Shown: in pieces, positions 8,144-16,110 of the stretch
Numbering within the stretch: the stretch's first letter is position 1
Layout: each line of letters begins with the position of its first letter
NCBI GenBank assembly: GCA_964526735.1
Contig: CAZGLO010000017.1
Location: 1 to 57,327 of the forward strand
Length of the DNA stretch: 57,327 nt
Origin: JAAUSY01 sp964526735
Lineage (GTDB): Bacteria; Chloroflexota; Chloroflexia; Chloroflexales; Chloroflexaceae
Reading direction: 5' to 3'
Translations under genes and position numbers: made by a program
The notes under the pieces: generated by a model
What the model saw: the letters and a program-made list of their open reading frames with translations, nothing else
Told to the model about the DNA's origin: nothing
Database searches by the model: none

Positions 8144-8989
8144 CTACTCCTGCCGCACGGCCTGGATAAACTCTGCCAAGGCGTCCTGCCACGGTCGGAG
8201 TGTAATCCCCAATGCCGCTCCGGCGATGTTGGCGAGCGATGTTTGCGGCGGAGGGGTGCTATCGCGCTGGTAGTCGGCGAGGGTGATAGGCTCAATGGGG
8301 ACATCGGCGTGGCCCCTCTGGCGGGCAATCTCCTTCGCAAAGTCATACCGCGAACACGCCCCACTATTAACAAAGTGATACGTCCCGTAGAAGGGGTGAT
8401 GCACCAACTGGCCTATCGCCGCGGCCACGTCGTAGGCATAGGTCGGGTTTGCCACCTCGTCGGTGACCATACGCAGCCCACTGGTTGGAGGCTGTTCAAG
8501 CAGCCGCAGGACGGTGCGGACGAAATTGCGTTCGCCGCCAAACAGCCACGCCACGCGCACAATGTAGAATTGCGTCAGCAGCTCGCGGACGGCTTGTTCT
8601 CCCACCCATTTCGACCACCCATAGGCGTTGATAGGGCCGGTCAGGTCATATTCGGTATAGGCCAATCCCCCTGTACCGGAAAATACTTCGTTTGTGCTAA
8701 TATAGACCATCGGGACGCCAAGGTATTGTGCCGCCAGCGCGACATACTTCGTCCCCAAGCCGTTGACGCGGTAGGCAAGGTCGGGGTCACGGGCGCAGCC
8801 ATCTACATTGGTGTAGGCGGCAGGGTGGATGATGAGATCGGCGTCGGTGGAGACGATTTGCTCTACCGCGCGCGGCAGTTGAAGCTGAAAATCGCCTTCG
8901 ATAAGCGGGATAATCTCGTGGTTGAGGGCAAATTGGCTGCAAAGTGCTTGTCCAAGCTGTCCATTTGCACCAGTGATTGCGATACGCAT
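8144..8989 (-). CDS. rmlD: dTDP-4-dehydrorhamnose reductase
   Basis: Last step of dTDP-L-rhamnose synthesis. The 281-residue protein begins with the NAD(P) motif ITGANGQLGQAL, has VYISTNEVFSG, and carries the catalytic YxxxK as NAYGWSKWVGEQA. Substrate-site residues typical of RmlD (VRVAWLFG, then RMVTDEVANPTYAYD) follow. rmlA, rmlB and rmlC are not adjacent. The divergent neighbour is a GT2 glycosyltransferase, so the rhamnose may feed the envelope or capsule glycan made by 9049-11515. It shares a 59-bp divergent control region with that gene. Confidence 0.9.
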   Translation of the reverse strand: MRIAITGANGQLGQALCSQFALNHEIIPLIEGDFQLQLPRAVEQIVSTDADLIIHPAAYTNVDGCARDPDLAYRVNGLGTKYVALAAQYLGVPMVYISTNEVFSGTGGLAYTEYDLTGPINAYGWSKWVGEQAVRELLTQFYIVRVAWLFGGERNFVRTVLRLLEQPPTSGLRMVTDEVANPTYAYDVAAAIGQLVHHPFYGTYHFVNSGACSRYDFAKEIARQRGHADVPIEPITLADYQRDSTPPPQTSLANIAGAALGITLRPWQDALAEFIQAVRQE

Positions 8990-9017
8990 AGCCGTGTTTA
9001 TCCTTTTGTCTATCGCA

Positions 9018-9026
9018 TGCTATAAT
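9018..9026 (+). promoter_or_regulatory. extended -10 promoter in rmlD/glycosyltransferase divergent region
   Basis: TGC-TATAAT at 9018-9026 is a perfect -10 with extended TG; no good -35 is visible 17 bp upstream (TTATCC). The sequence TGCTATAATAGC is nearly palindromic, so TATTAT on the minus strand could serve as the -10 for rmlD. A close relative occurs at 13014-13026. Confidence 0.6.
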
Positions 9027-9048
9027 AGCCGGTAGGAAAGAAATCCGT

Positions 9049-9969
9049 ATGGTTACTCTTGCTGTCGTCATACTCAATTACAACCGCGCCGATCTGCTGA
9101 TTGACTGCCTCCGCTCCATCGCCGACGCCCCAACGACGTGCTCAAGCGAGGTGTGGGTGGTCGATAATGCATCGACCGACGGGAGCGCAGACCGAGTGCG
9201 GGAACAATTTCCAGATGTACGGCTCATCGTGAGTGAGCACAATGGGGGATTTGCCTACGGGAACAACCTTGCCCTCCGGCAGATCATCTCCCCTGACGCG
9301 GGTGACCCATCTGTTCTGCCTTCTGCCGACTACGTGCTGCTGCTCAATAACGACACGATTGTGCCGCCTGGGCTGTTCGATGGCTTGGTAGCCTATCTCG
9401 AAGCGCACGAAGATGTGGCAGTTGTCGGGCCGAAGGTCGTGCTGCCAGATGGCTCACTTGATTTGGCCTGTCGGCGGTCATTCCCGACCCCCGCCGTGTC
9501 ATTCTACCGCATGATCGGGCTGGCGCGGTTATTTCCGCATAGTCGCCGCTTTGGCCGCTACAATATGACCTACCTCGATCCCGATGTTGAGACCGATGTC
9601 GATTCGGTGGTGGGGGCGTGTATGTTGCTTCGCAGCAGCGTTATCCGCGAAGTGGGGCTGATAGATGAGCAGTTCTTTATGTATGGCGAGGATCTTGATT
9701 GGGCCTACCGGATTAAGCAGTATGGATGGCGCATTGTCTACTACCCCGCCGTGCACGTGCTGCATTACAAGCGCGCCGCAAGCACCCGTCGGGCTATTCC
9801 ATCTATCCGCGCCTTCTACGACGCGATGCGCATCTTTCACCGCAAGCACTACGCCGCCACAACGCCCGCACCGCTCAACCTGTTGATTGAATGTGGCATT
9901 ACCGCGAAGGAGTTGATCGCCCTTGGACACAACCTGCTCCTCCCCCCCGCCAAACGCCGCGTCCAATAA
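9049..9969 (+). CDS. GT2 family glycosyltransferase (rhamnosyltransferase-like)
   Basis: A 306-residue GT-A glycosyltransferase. It opens with VVILNYNRADLLIDCLRSI and continues with VWVVDNASTDGSAD, NGGFAYGNNLAL, and LLLNNDT (the DxD-like nucleotide-sugar and metal site), then VVGACMLLRSSVIREVGLIDE and FFMYGEDLDWAYRIKQYGW, the usual C-terminal acceptor region of WbbL/RfbF-like rhamnosyltransferases. It faces rmlD across a shared promoter region, which fits a rhamnose donor. The downstream sugar transferase overlaps its end by 47 bp. Likely a step in surface polysaccharide assembly; the exact linkage cannot be read. Confidence 0.85.
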   Translation: MVTLAVVILNYNRADLLIDCLRSIADAPTTCSSEVWVVDNASTDGSADRVREQFPDVRLIVSEHNGGFAYGNNLALRQIISPDAGDPSVLPSADYVLLLNNDTIVPPGLFDGLVAYLEAHEDVAVVGPKVVLPDGSLDLACRRSFPTPAVSFYRMIGLARLFPHSRRFGRYNMTYLDPDVETDVDSVVGACMLLRSSVIREVGLIDEQFFMYGEDLDWAYRIKQYGWRIVYYPAVHVLHYKRAASTRRAIPSIRAFYDAMRIFHRKHYAATTPAPLNLLIECGITAKELIALGHNLLLPPAKRRVQ

Positions 9970-11515
9970 TACTCCCGCTCCCAATCGTCAGTCTCATCGT
10001 CAAGCTCATTGTCAGGCTCAAGAGACGCTTGCTTGCCAACTCCACCGCCAAGCAGCACGTACCCCACGCCCGCTCCTCAAGCGGCGGCGGCCACGTGCTC
10101 AATTGTGGAGTGTGGTGATTATGGGTAGCCTCCTGATGTGCGATGCGTTTGCCATCAATGGCTCATTTGTGGGGACGTATCTCTGGCGGTTGCGCGATAT
10201 TCAGGAGAGTGGCCTCCTCCTGCCCAGCTCCCTGGACATCTGGATATCGATATTGCTGCTCAACAGCATCTTCGGCGTCGCATTTGGGACAAATGGCCTC
10301 TACAACCTCCAACGCGGGTCATCACGGGTGGATGAAGCTTACAAGGTTTTCACCGCCACCTCGCTCGCCACCGTCCTGACGGTTGTCGCCAACACGCTTT
10401 TGCCGCGTTTCGGCTACGACGGGGTGCCATTTATGGTGCCTGTTCTTGCACTTATCTGGGTTATGGCCATCATATCGACCATCACGCTGCGGTTTATCCA
10501 CCGGGGGTTTATCTATACCCTGCGCTCACGGGGTATCGACACCCGCCGCGTGGTGATTGTCGGCGCGCGAGAGCCAGGACGGGCCGTATGGCGGACGATT
10601 CGCCGTGCGCCGGAGCTTGGCTACCACGTGCAAGGCTTCCTCTCCGATGTCCATCCTGTTGGCTCTATCGTGGATGATTTGGTGGTATTGGGCCGTCTCC
10701 ATCATCTTAGTCGCGTGGTTCGCATTACGGAGGCGGATGAGGTGTTGGTGGCGCTCTCCAAACGGTCGCAGAGTGAGCTGATTGAGGTCGTGTCATTGGT
10801 TGAAGACCAATCAATCGCCATCAAGGTCTACCCCGACACCTTCCAACTCATCACCGACAACGAAATCTCCATTGGCGACCTCAACGGTCTTCCCCTGATG
10901 AGCGTCAAGAATGCCGCGCTTGACAGCCCTATCAACCAGATGCTCAAACGCGGGCTTGACATCGTCTTTGCGACGATTATGCTCATCATCCTCTCCCCTA
11001 TCCTGCTACTGCTTGCGATCCTCGTCAAGCTCGATTCGCCCGGCCCCGTCTTCTTCTTGCAAGAGCGGGTTGGGCTTGATAGCAAGCCGTTCTATATGAT
11101 TAAGTTCCGCACGATGCGCACCGACTCGGAATCCAAAGGCCCGGGCTGGACAACCCCCAACGATCCGCGTATCACCCGGCTTGGGGGGTTCTTGCGCACC
11201 TACTCGCTTGACGAATTGCCGCAATTTATCAATGTGCTGTTGGGGGAGATGAGTGTGGTCGGCCCGCGCCCAGAACAGCCGAAGTGGGTTGAGCGGTTCC
11301 GGCAGGAAATCCCCCGCTATATGCGCCGCCACAAAGAGAAATCAGGCATCACGGGGTGGGCGCAAGTCAATGGGCTGCGGGGCGATACGAGCATTGAAGA
11401 GCGGACGCGCTACGATCTCTACTACATTGAGAATTGGTCGTTGCTGTTCGATATCAAGATTATCCTGCGCACCGCCGCCGATGTTATCTCTGGCAAGCAG
11501 GAAAATGCCTATTAG
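9923..11515 (+). CDS. polyprenyl glycosylphosphotransferase (exopolysaccharide initiation)
   Basis: Starts exopolysaccharide or O-unit assembly by moving a sugar phosphate onto undecaprenyl phosphate. The likely start is a TTG at 9923 with AAGGAG 10 nt upstream, inside the preceding gene; a later ATG (10121) would remove the basic KRRRPRAQ segment and part of the first membrane helix. After about 60 low-complexity residues come four to five transmembrane helices, a CoA-binding-like Rossmann region (RRVVIVGAREPGRAVWR), and the C-terminal bacterial sugar transferase domain with KRGLDIVFA, FLQERVGL, MIKFRTMR, SLDELPQFINVLLGEMS and VVGPRPE. Which sugar is transferred is not readable. Confidence 0.9.
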   Translation: MDTTCSSPPPNAASNNTPAPNRQSHRQAHCQAQETLACQLHRQAARTPRPLLKRRRPRAQLWSVVIMGSLLMCDAFAINGSFVGTYLWRLRDIQESGLLLPSSLDIWISILLLNSIFGVAFGTNGLYNLQRGSSRVDEAYKVFTATSLATVLTVVANTLLPRFGYDGVPFMVPVLALIWVMAIISTITLRFIHRGFIYTLRSRGIDTRRVVIVGAREPGRAVWRTIRRAPELGYHVQGFLSDVHPVGSIVDDLVVLGRLHHLSRVVRITEADEVLVALSKRSQSELIEVVSLVEDQSIAIKVYPDTFQLITDNEISIGDLNGLPLMSVKNAALDSPINQMLKRGLDIVFATIMLIILSPILLLLAILVKLDSPGPVFFLQERVGLDSKPFYMIKFRTMRTDSESKGPGWTTPNDPRITRLGGFLRTYSLDELPQFINVLLGEMSVVGPRPEQPKWVERFRQEIPRYMRRHKEKSGITGWAQVNGLRGDTSIEERTRYDLYYIENWSLLFDIKIILRTAADVISGKQENAY

Positions 11516-11539
11516 GGGAGAAGAGGAACAAAAAGAAGG

Positions 11540-11597
11540 GAAAAAAAGCGAAGGATGCAGCAGAGAGTACGTGTTTTTCGCCTATGCTACATCCTTC
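11540..11597 (-). terminator. rho-independent terminator for the nfo unit
   Basis: Read on the minus strand, GAAGGATG (11597-11590) pairs with CATCCTTC (11557-11550); an inner AGCA/TGCT extends the stem after one mismatch. Two bases after the stem follows a run of seven T. The loop is large, but stem plus T-run is convincing. It lies between two convergent genes. Confidence 0.6.
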
Positions 11598-11626
11598 AAC
11601 GGAGAGGGAGAGAGAAAGAACGTCGA

Positions 11627-12085
11627 TTACGACATATCTTTTGGCGTAGTGGTTGGCTCCGTTCCATTAGCGGTCTGTATGGGCTGACCTTCGGCGTTCT
11701 CCGCGCCCTCCTCGGCTGGAGCCTCAGGAGCTTCTGGCTCTGCGGGGGCTTCAGGCGGCGTCTGCTCATCTTCCTCTTGGCCGTGGCCGTGAATGCGCGG
11801 CTGAGGGGGTGGGGTGTCGTGTTTTGGTGGCTCACCCTTGTGGACGGTGGTAGCGACTGGACGCCGGTTGTCGTTTCTGGGCGGCGCGCCGCGGTGAACT
11901 GTCGTCGCCACGGGCCGTGCGTTCCCCGATTTTGGCTGTTCACGGTTTGCGCCGAGGAGCTTTTTCCCTTCCTCGCCGCTGAACATATTCTTGTCAAACT
12001 CTGCGAATCGTTTCATTTGCCAGCGCCACGCGGCATATCCAGCCGCGCCAATGGCACCAACCCAAAAAAGTGTTTTTGCCTTCAT
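11627..12085 (-). CDS. single-pass membrane protein with acidic tail, unknown function
   Basis: A 152-residue protein with one N-terminal hydrophobic segment (LFWVGAIGAAGYAAWRW) and then a charged, disordered-looking body. The middle holds a 16-residue duplication (RPVATTVHRGAPPRND, then RPVATTVHKGEPPKHD), and the C-terminal half is Glu/Pro/Ala-rich. It overlaps the end of nfo by 4 bp and so is translationally coupled to it. No family is recognised. The duplication and the acidic tail suggest a rapidly evolving linker or scaffold; coupling to a DNA repair gene may only reflect operon packing. Confidence 0.7.
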   Translation of the reverse strand: MKAKTLFWVGAIGAAGYAAWRWQMKRFAEFDKNMFSGEEGKKLLGANREQPKSGNARPVATTVHRGAPPRNDNRRPVATTVHKGEPPKHDTPPPQPRIHGHGQEEDEQTPPEAPAEPEAPEAPAEEGAENAEGQPIQTANGTEPTTTPKDMS

Positions 12086-12960
12086 GCTATACTCCTCAAA
12101 GATCGCAATAAGGTGAGGTTTTCCACATCTTCTGCCATATCATCCCCTTTCGGGGTTTCGAGTATCATGGGGAATGAGAGGAATCGGGGATCATTGACCA
12201 GCAAGCGAAATGCTTCCTCCCCAAGACACCCTTTCCCAATATGCTCATGCCGATCTCGTCGGCTACCCAGGTCGTGCTGCGAGTCGTTCAGGTGAAAGAC
12301 GCGAATATGTTCATTCCCCACCACCGAATCGAATGCTGCGAAGGTTACTTCATAGGTGTCGGCGGTGCGGATATCATACCCCGCGGCGAAAATATGGCAT
12401 GTATCGATGCACACGCCCAACCGCTCTGGATAGGGGACACGCTCCATAATCTGCGCAAGGTGCTCAAACTTCCACCCCAAGGTCGTTCCTTGGCCTGCGG
12501 TCGTTTCTAAGAGCACCATCACCTGCTGCTGGCTACCATTTTGGCCCGGCAGTTGTTCATGGTCGTCTGCAAACACGCGGGTCAATGCCTCAGCCACCCG
12601 CCGTATGCCTGCCTCTTCGCCACTGTCAGTATGCGCCCCTGGATGGAGGACAACGTAGGGCGCGCCGATCAATGCGCAGCGGTGGAGTTCATCGGCCAGC
12701 CCCGCCATCGATTTCTGCCACAGGTCATCCTTGGGCGAGGCGAGGTTGAGTAGGTAGGATGAGTGTACCACCACCGGCTGAATAGCCGTTCGCTCCTGTT
12801 CGGCAAAAAAAGATGAGATGTCGTTTTGAGAGTAGGGCTTACTTTTCCATTGGCGTTGGCTTTTGGTGAAGATCTGCATCGTCTCGCAGCCAACTCCCTC
12901 GCCCCGCGCAAAGGACGTTGCGACTCCACCACTAATTGAAACATGACAACCGAAGGGCAT
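12082..12960 (-). CDS. nfo: endonuclease IV (AP endonuclease)
   Basis: Cuts 5' of abasic sites in base excision repair. At 292 residues it has normal length and all the expected metal-binding stretches: GCHVSISGG, VVVHSSYLLNLASP, YVVLHPGAH, VLLETTAGQGTTLG, GVCIDTCHIFAAGYDI, HLNDSQHDLGSRRDRHEHIG, and ILETPKG. These supply the His, Glu and Asp ligands of the trinuclear zinc site. It is the first gene of a minus-strand pair. Its promoter is probably the minus-strand TGC-TATAAT formed by the palindrome at 13014-13026. Confidence 0.95.
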   Translation of the reverse strand: MPFGCHVSISGGVATSFARGEGVGCETMQIFTKSQRQWKSKPYSQNDISSFFAEQERTAIQPVVVHSSYLLNLASPKDDLWQKSMAGLADELHRCALIGAPYVVLHPGAHTDSGEEAGIRRVAEALTRVFADDHEQLPGQNGSQQQVMVLLETTAGQGTTLGWKFEHLAQIMERVPYPERLGVCIDTCHIFAAGYDIRTADTYEVTFAAFDSVVGNEHIRVFHLNDSQHDLGSRRDRHEHIGKGCLGEEAFRLLVNDPRFLSFPMILETPKGDDMAEDVENLTLLRSLRSIA

Positions 12961-13013
12961 AATCCTAAAGTGACCCTAATGTAATCCTAGTCTGGTAGCT
13001 CAATGCATATGCG

Positions 13014-13026
13014 TGCTATTATAGCA
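13014..13026. promoter_or_regulatory. palindromic double-headed -10 between nfo and the metallophosphoesterase
   Basis: TGCTAT-T-ATAGCA is a perfect 6-bp inverted repeat around one base. Read on the plus strand it gives the extended -10 TGC-TATTAT; read on the minus strand it gives TGC-TATAAT. Neither strand has a strong -35. The two divergent genes would thus compete for the same polymerase-binding site. Confidence 0.55.
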
Positions 13027-13035
13027 TAGGTTTCC

Positions 13036-13057
13036 CTTGATCTGTACTTGATCTGTA
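13036..13057 (+). repeat. 11-bp tandem duplication with GATC sites upstream of the metallophosphoesterase
   Basis: CTTGATCTGTA is repeated twice head to tail. With the GATC at 13065-13068 there are three GATC sites in 30 bp. The unit length is one helical turn, so the two copies face the same side of the DNA; it could be an operator or a chance slippage product. Confidence 0.6.
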
Positions 13058-13078
13058 GCAGAAAGATCGTTACTTTCT

Positions 13079-14143
13079 ATGACATACCATACCTCAACAA
13101 AACGTCACCCATTTTCGCCCAACCAAGTCAAATTGCGCGAACTGTTTCAGTTTCGCTGTTCGAGGCAATGGTTGACCGCGGGAGTGGGGGCGAGTGGGGC
13201 GTTAGGGCTTCTGACTGCCCTCGCCGTCCGCTATAAACCACTCCGTTTACCGCTCTTGGCGACGCTTGGAACCATTGGTGCGCTTGGCGGCTCCTACGCA
13301 TTCTTGATTGAGCCGCGCCGCCCCATTCTCCGCAAGTTTACGCTGACGCTTCCCACCCTACCTGCCGCGTTGGATGGGCTACGCATTGGCCATATGTCCG
13401 ACCTCCACATCCATTTCCCCTACACCCGCAATAATACGCGGTGGGCGGTCGAGCGGATGCGGGAAGAACGCCCCGACCTCATCGCGCTGACGGGTGACTT
13501 TGTGAGCTTCACAGACGCGATACCCGAACTTCCGGCGTTGCTGCACCGGCTTGAAGCTCCTCTGGGGGTCTATGCCGTGCCGGGCAATCACGACCATTGG
13601 GAGGGGCTAGAAGCCGTCCGCTCGCATCTTGAACCATTGGGGATTGAGTTTCTGCTCAATACACACAAACAGCTATCGTGGCACAATGGGGAGTGCTGGG
13701 TGGTAGGGGTCGATGATATGTGGTATGGCCTTCCTGATATTGAAACAGCCCTTGCTGGTGTTCCCCACGATGCTTTTACCCTATTGCTGGCTCATTCTCC
13801 TGATTATGCCGACATCGCTGCGGCATATAACGTCTCGTTGCAGCTCTCTGGCCACACGCACGGCGGCCATTTGCGCCTTCCTGCGTTGGGATGGTTCTGC
13901 GTGCCGTTCTACGGCTTTCACTATGTCGATGGCAACCACACCGTTGGCGAGACGTGTCTCTCAATTTCGCGCGGGTTGGGTGGCATGCCGATGCGGTTGA
14001 ACTGCCCCCCCGAAGCGTCGATCATCACCTTGCGGCGGAGCGCGCAGAGCGGGCCATCCGACACAATGAACCGTTTGTCTCACAGGTGTGACCGCGGAGC
14101 TTCAAGTTGGTCGCGTAATGGATACCCTCCTGAAGGGTGCTGA
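13079..14143 (+). CDS. membrane-anchored metallophosphoesterase (YkuE/LpxG-like)
   Basis: The N-terminal 100 residues contain two hydrophobic helices (around WLTAGVGASGALGLLTALAV and LPLLATLGTIGALGGSYAF). The calcineurin-like phosphoesterase domain follows with all blocks: SDLHI (DxH), LTGDFV (GDxx), VPGNHDHWEG (GNHD), LLLAHSPDY, and LSGHTHGGHLRLP (GHTH), giving the usual two-metal site. The fold end is near ASIITLRRSAQSG; the last 35 or so residues are low-quality sequence that overlaps the opposite-strand PAS/STAS gene by 119 bp. Likely a membrane-surface phosphohydrolase; the substrate is unknown. Confidence 0.87.
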   Translation: MTYHTSTKRHPFSPNQVKLRELFQFRCSRQWLTAGVGASGALGLLTALAVRYKPLRLPLLATLGTIGALGGSYAFLIEPRRPILRKFTLTLPTLPAALDGLRIGHMSDLHIHFPYTRNNTRWAVERMREERPDLIALTGDFVSFTDAIPELPALLHRLEAPLGVYAVPGNHDHWEGLEAVRSHLEPLGIEFLLNTHKQLSWHNGECWVVGVDDMWYGLPDIETALAGVPHDAFTLLLAHSPDYADIAAAYNVSLQLSGHTHGGHLRLPALGWFCVPFYGFHYVDGNHTVGETCLSISRGLGGMPMRLNCPPEASIITLRRSAQSGPSDTMNRLSHRCDRGASSWSRNGYPPEGC

Positions 14144-15836
14144 GCGTCACAATCTCGCTCATATCGGCCTGCAGCTCAACAAATGCTTGTGCCATTTCGG
14201 GCCGGACGCCGGTCAGGATGACGCGCGCACCCAACAGCCGTGCCGCCTGCGCCGACTGCACCAGGGTATCTGCCACGTGAATGTCAACAATCCGCACGCC
14301 GGTGATATCGAGGATGATGCGGCTGGCTTGATGCTTTTGAATGCCCTCTAGCATCGATTCCGTAATCCGCTGGGCACGTTGGGTGTCTATACTACCGATC
14401 AGCGGCATCGCAAGCAGGTGGTCGGCAAGTGGAATGAGCGGGGTAGAGAGTTCGTAGAGGGCTTCGCGTTGTGCCGCGATAATCTGCTCTTGCAATGACT
14501 GCCGCTCCTGCTCAATACGATGCTGGTCGGTCAGATCCCGCGCGATAGTCGCCACCGATTGAGGGGAACCGCTGATTGAGCGTATCAGGAAGTGGTTGAG
14601 CGACGCCTGGAATGTGGTACCATCCTGCCGCTGGTGGGTTAAAACCCCCTGCCATTCTCCCTTCTTCAATGCTTCCTGCACAGACGTGCGGGCCATCTTC
14701 TTGGACATCTCATCATAGAAGTCGTTGATGTTCATCCCAATGAGTTCTTTGCCATAGCCGGTCATTTGGCGGTAGGCGGTGTTGGCGTAGGAGATAGTCT
14801 CATCCGGCTTGATGACGGTAATACCATCGGGAGCATTCTCCACCAGCGTCTGAAAGATACGCAGCTCATCCATATGGCGTTGGATGATGTTATTGAGCCG
14901 TTGTTGCTCTTCCTCCGCCATCTTGCGCTCGGTGATATCCTGCCAATAGCCAACAAACTCCTTTGGCGCGCCATCTTCGTCGTAGATGAGCGCCAACGTG
15001 TCGCTCACCCAGACATAGTGGCCGCGGGCGTGGCGAAAACGGTATTCGTGGTGGTAGGAGCCGCGCTTGAGGAGCCGATCAAACCAGCCCTCCACCCGCG
15101 AATGGTCATCAGGATGTACCCGCTCGTTCCAAAAGTCTTGGTTGTAGAGCACATCTTTGGGAGTGTAGCCGAACCGGGTCTCAATGTTGTTGCTGACGAA
15201 CGACAGCCCGATGTTCGGACAGCCAAGATTGCAGGTATACACCACCACGGGGCTTTCCTGCAGGATGTGCTGCAAATGCATTTCGCGTGCCCGCAACACC
15301 TCTTGGCTTTCAAGATGGCGCGTCACATCGCGGACGATTTCGATGACCGCGGTTGGCTGATCAATGGTGTCCCTGACGACCAACGCACTGATATGCGCAA
15401 GCCAACTACTCTTGTCGGCGCGCTGCAGCCGTTGCGTCCACTCCCAACGACCTTGCTCCATGATTTGCGGGAAAAACTGCTTGAAGAGAGAGGCGTTGCC
15501 TTCCTCGTACAGCCGCGATTCGTTGTTTCCATAGCCCATCATATGGCGGTAGGCGTAGTTTGCATAGACGAACCTCCCGTTGAGCGAGCACACGGCAATG
15601 CCATCATATGCGTGTTCAACGATCCATTGGAAGAGGTGCGGGTGCGTTTGGGTGATTTCCTCGCCCAACGACCGCTCAACCGACCGCTCGATAGGCGGGG
15701 CCACGAATTGGCGGTGAGAAGAACTCTTGCGTCTGTAGGTGTTCTCTCTTGGCTGTGCGGCGAGTTGTTGCTCTAGCTCGGCGATGCGCTGCCGCAGGTG
15801 GACATTTTCTTCTTTGAGCATTTCTTGTGTTGTCAC
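14025..15836 (-). CDS. PAS-PAS-PAS-STAS sensor protein (RsbR-like)
   Basis: I choose the GTG at 15836 (GAGG about 8 nt upstream) over an in-frame ATG at 15935. The 603-residue protein begins with a coiled coil (MLKEENVHLRQRIAELEQQL), followed by three PAS domains (roughly 70-175, 190-310, 325-450), a linker helix with AQREALYELSTPLIPLA, and a C-terminal STAS domain (about 470-585). The linker and STAS order is that of RsbR stressosome co-antagonists. The linker Thr (ELSTP) is present, but where RsbR-type STAS domains have VDT the sequence reads VDIH, so one phosphorylation site seems lost. No RsbS, RsbT or sigma-B-type neighbours are present. The C-terminal 119 bp overlap the convergent phosphoesterase gene. 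Confidence 0.85.
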   Translation of the reverse strand: MTTQEMLKEENVHLRQRIAELEQQLAAQPRENTYRRKSSSHRQFVAPPIERSVERSLGEEITQTHPHLFQWIVEHAYDGIAVCSLNGRFVYANYAYRHMMGYGNNESRLYEEGNASLFKQFFPQIMEQGRWEWTQRLQRADKSSWLAHISALVVRDTIDQPTAVIEIVRDVTRHLESQEVLRAREMHLQHILQESPVVVYTCNLGCPNIGLSFVSNNIETRFGYTPKDVLYNQDFWNERVHPDDHSRVEGWFDRLLKRGSYHHEYRFRHARGHYVWVSDTLALIYDEDGAPKEFVGYWQDITERKMAEEEQQRLNNIIQRHMDELRIFQTLVENAPDGITVIKPDETISYANTAYRQMTGYGKELIGMNINDFYDEMSKKMARTSVQEALKKGEWQGVLTHQRQDGTTFQASLNHFLIRSISGSPQSVATIARDLTDQHRIEQERQSLQEQIIAAQREALYELSTPLIPLADHLLAMPLIGSIDTQRAQRITESMLEGIQKHQASRIILDITGVRIVDIHVADTLVQSAQAARLLGARVILTGVRPEMAQAFVELQADMSEIVTLSTLQEGIHYATNLKLRGHTCETNGSLCRMARSARSAAR

Positions 15837-15979
15837 GGTAGGAACCTCGTTCAGAGATAAGGATGCGACGCGGCAGAAAGATAGCGTTGGCTGACGTATC
15901 TTCTGCCGCACGTAGTAGCATATGTTGTAGTACACTCATAGTACCGCTCTCATAGCAACACCGCAATACAAAAAACGGC

Positions 15980-16087
15980 TCATTGTCCATTCATAGCATG
16001 ATCTTTTGCGCCAGATATGGCCTGTAGCGTCCGCGTATCTACCTTTGCAATGGCATACACCGTCCCGCGCACATCCACAAAACCCAT
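15980..16087 (-). CDS. possible small ORF (35 residues) between the sensor and the BchI-like gene
   Basis: An ATG at 16087 opens a 35-codon frame, MGFVDVRGTVYAIAKVDTRT and so on, ending in TGA at 15980-15982. Composition looks protein-like (alternating hydrophobic strand pattern) and the frame stays open well upstream into the BchI-like gene. The ribosome-binding site is weak (GGAAAA). It could be a small protein, a decayed gene fragment or chance. Confidence 0.25.
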   Translation of the reverse strand: MGFVDVRGTVYAIAKVDTRTLQAISGAKDHAMNGQ

Positions 16088-16110
16088 TTTTCCAAAACGG
16101 GCGATTATTC

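Noticed and set aside
8243..9025. Open frame of 260 codons on the plus strand opposite rmlD
   Set aside because: RmlD has its Rossmann and YxxxK motifs on the minus strand; the plus-strand frame lacks any domain and a ribosome-binding site.
12085..12093. TGCTATACT on the plus strand, looking like an extended -10
   Set aside because: It lies at the overlap of nfo and the next gene, would only make antisense RNA into nfo, and has no -35; probably chance.
14766..15776. Open frame of 336 codons opposite the PAS-STAS gene
   Set aside because: Antisense shadow in GC-rich coding DNA; the PAS and STAS motifs on the minus strand settle the coding strand.
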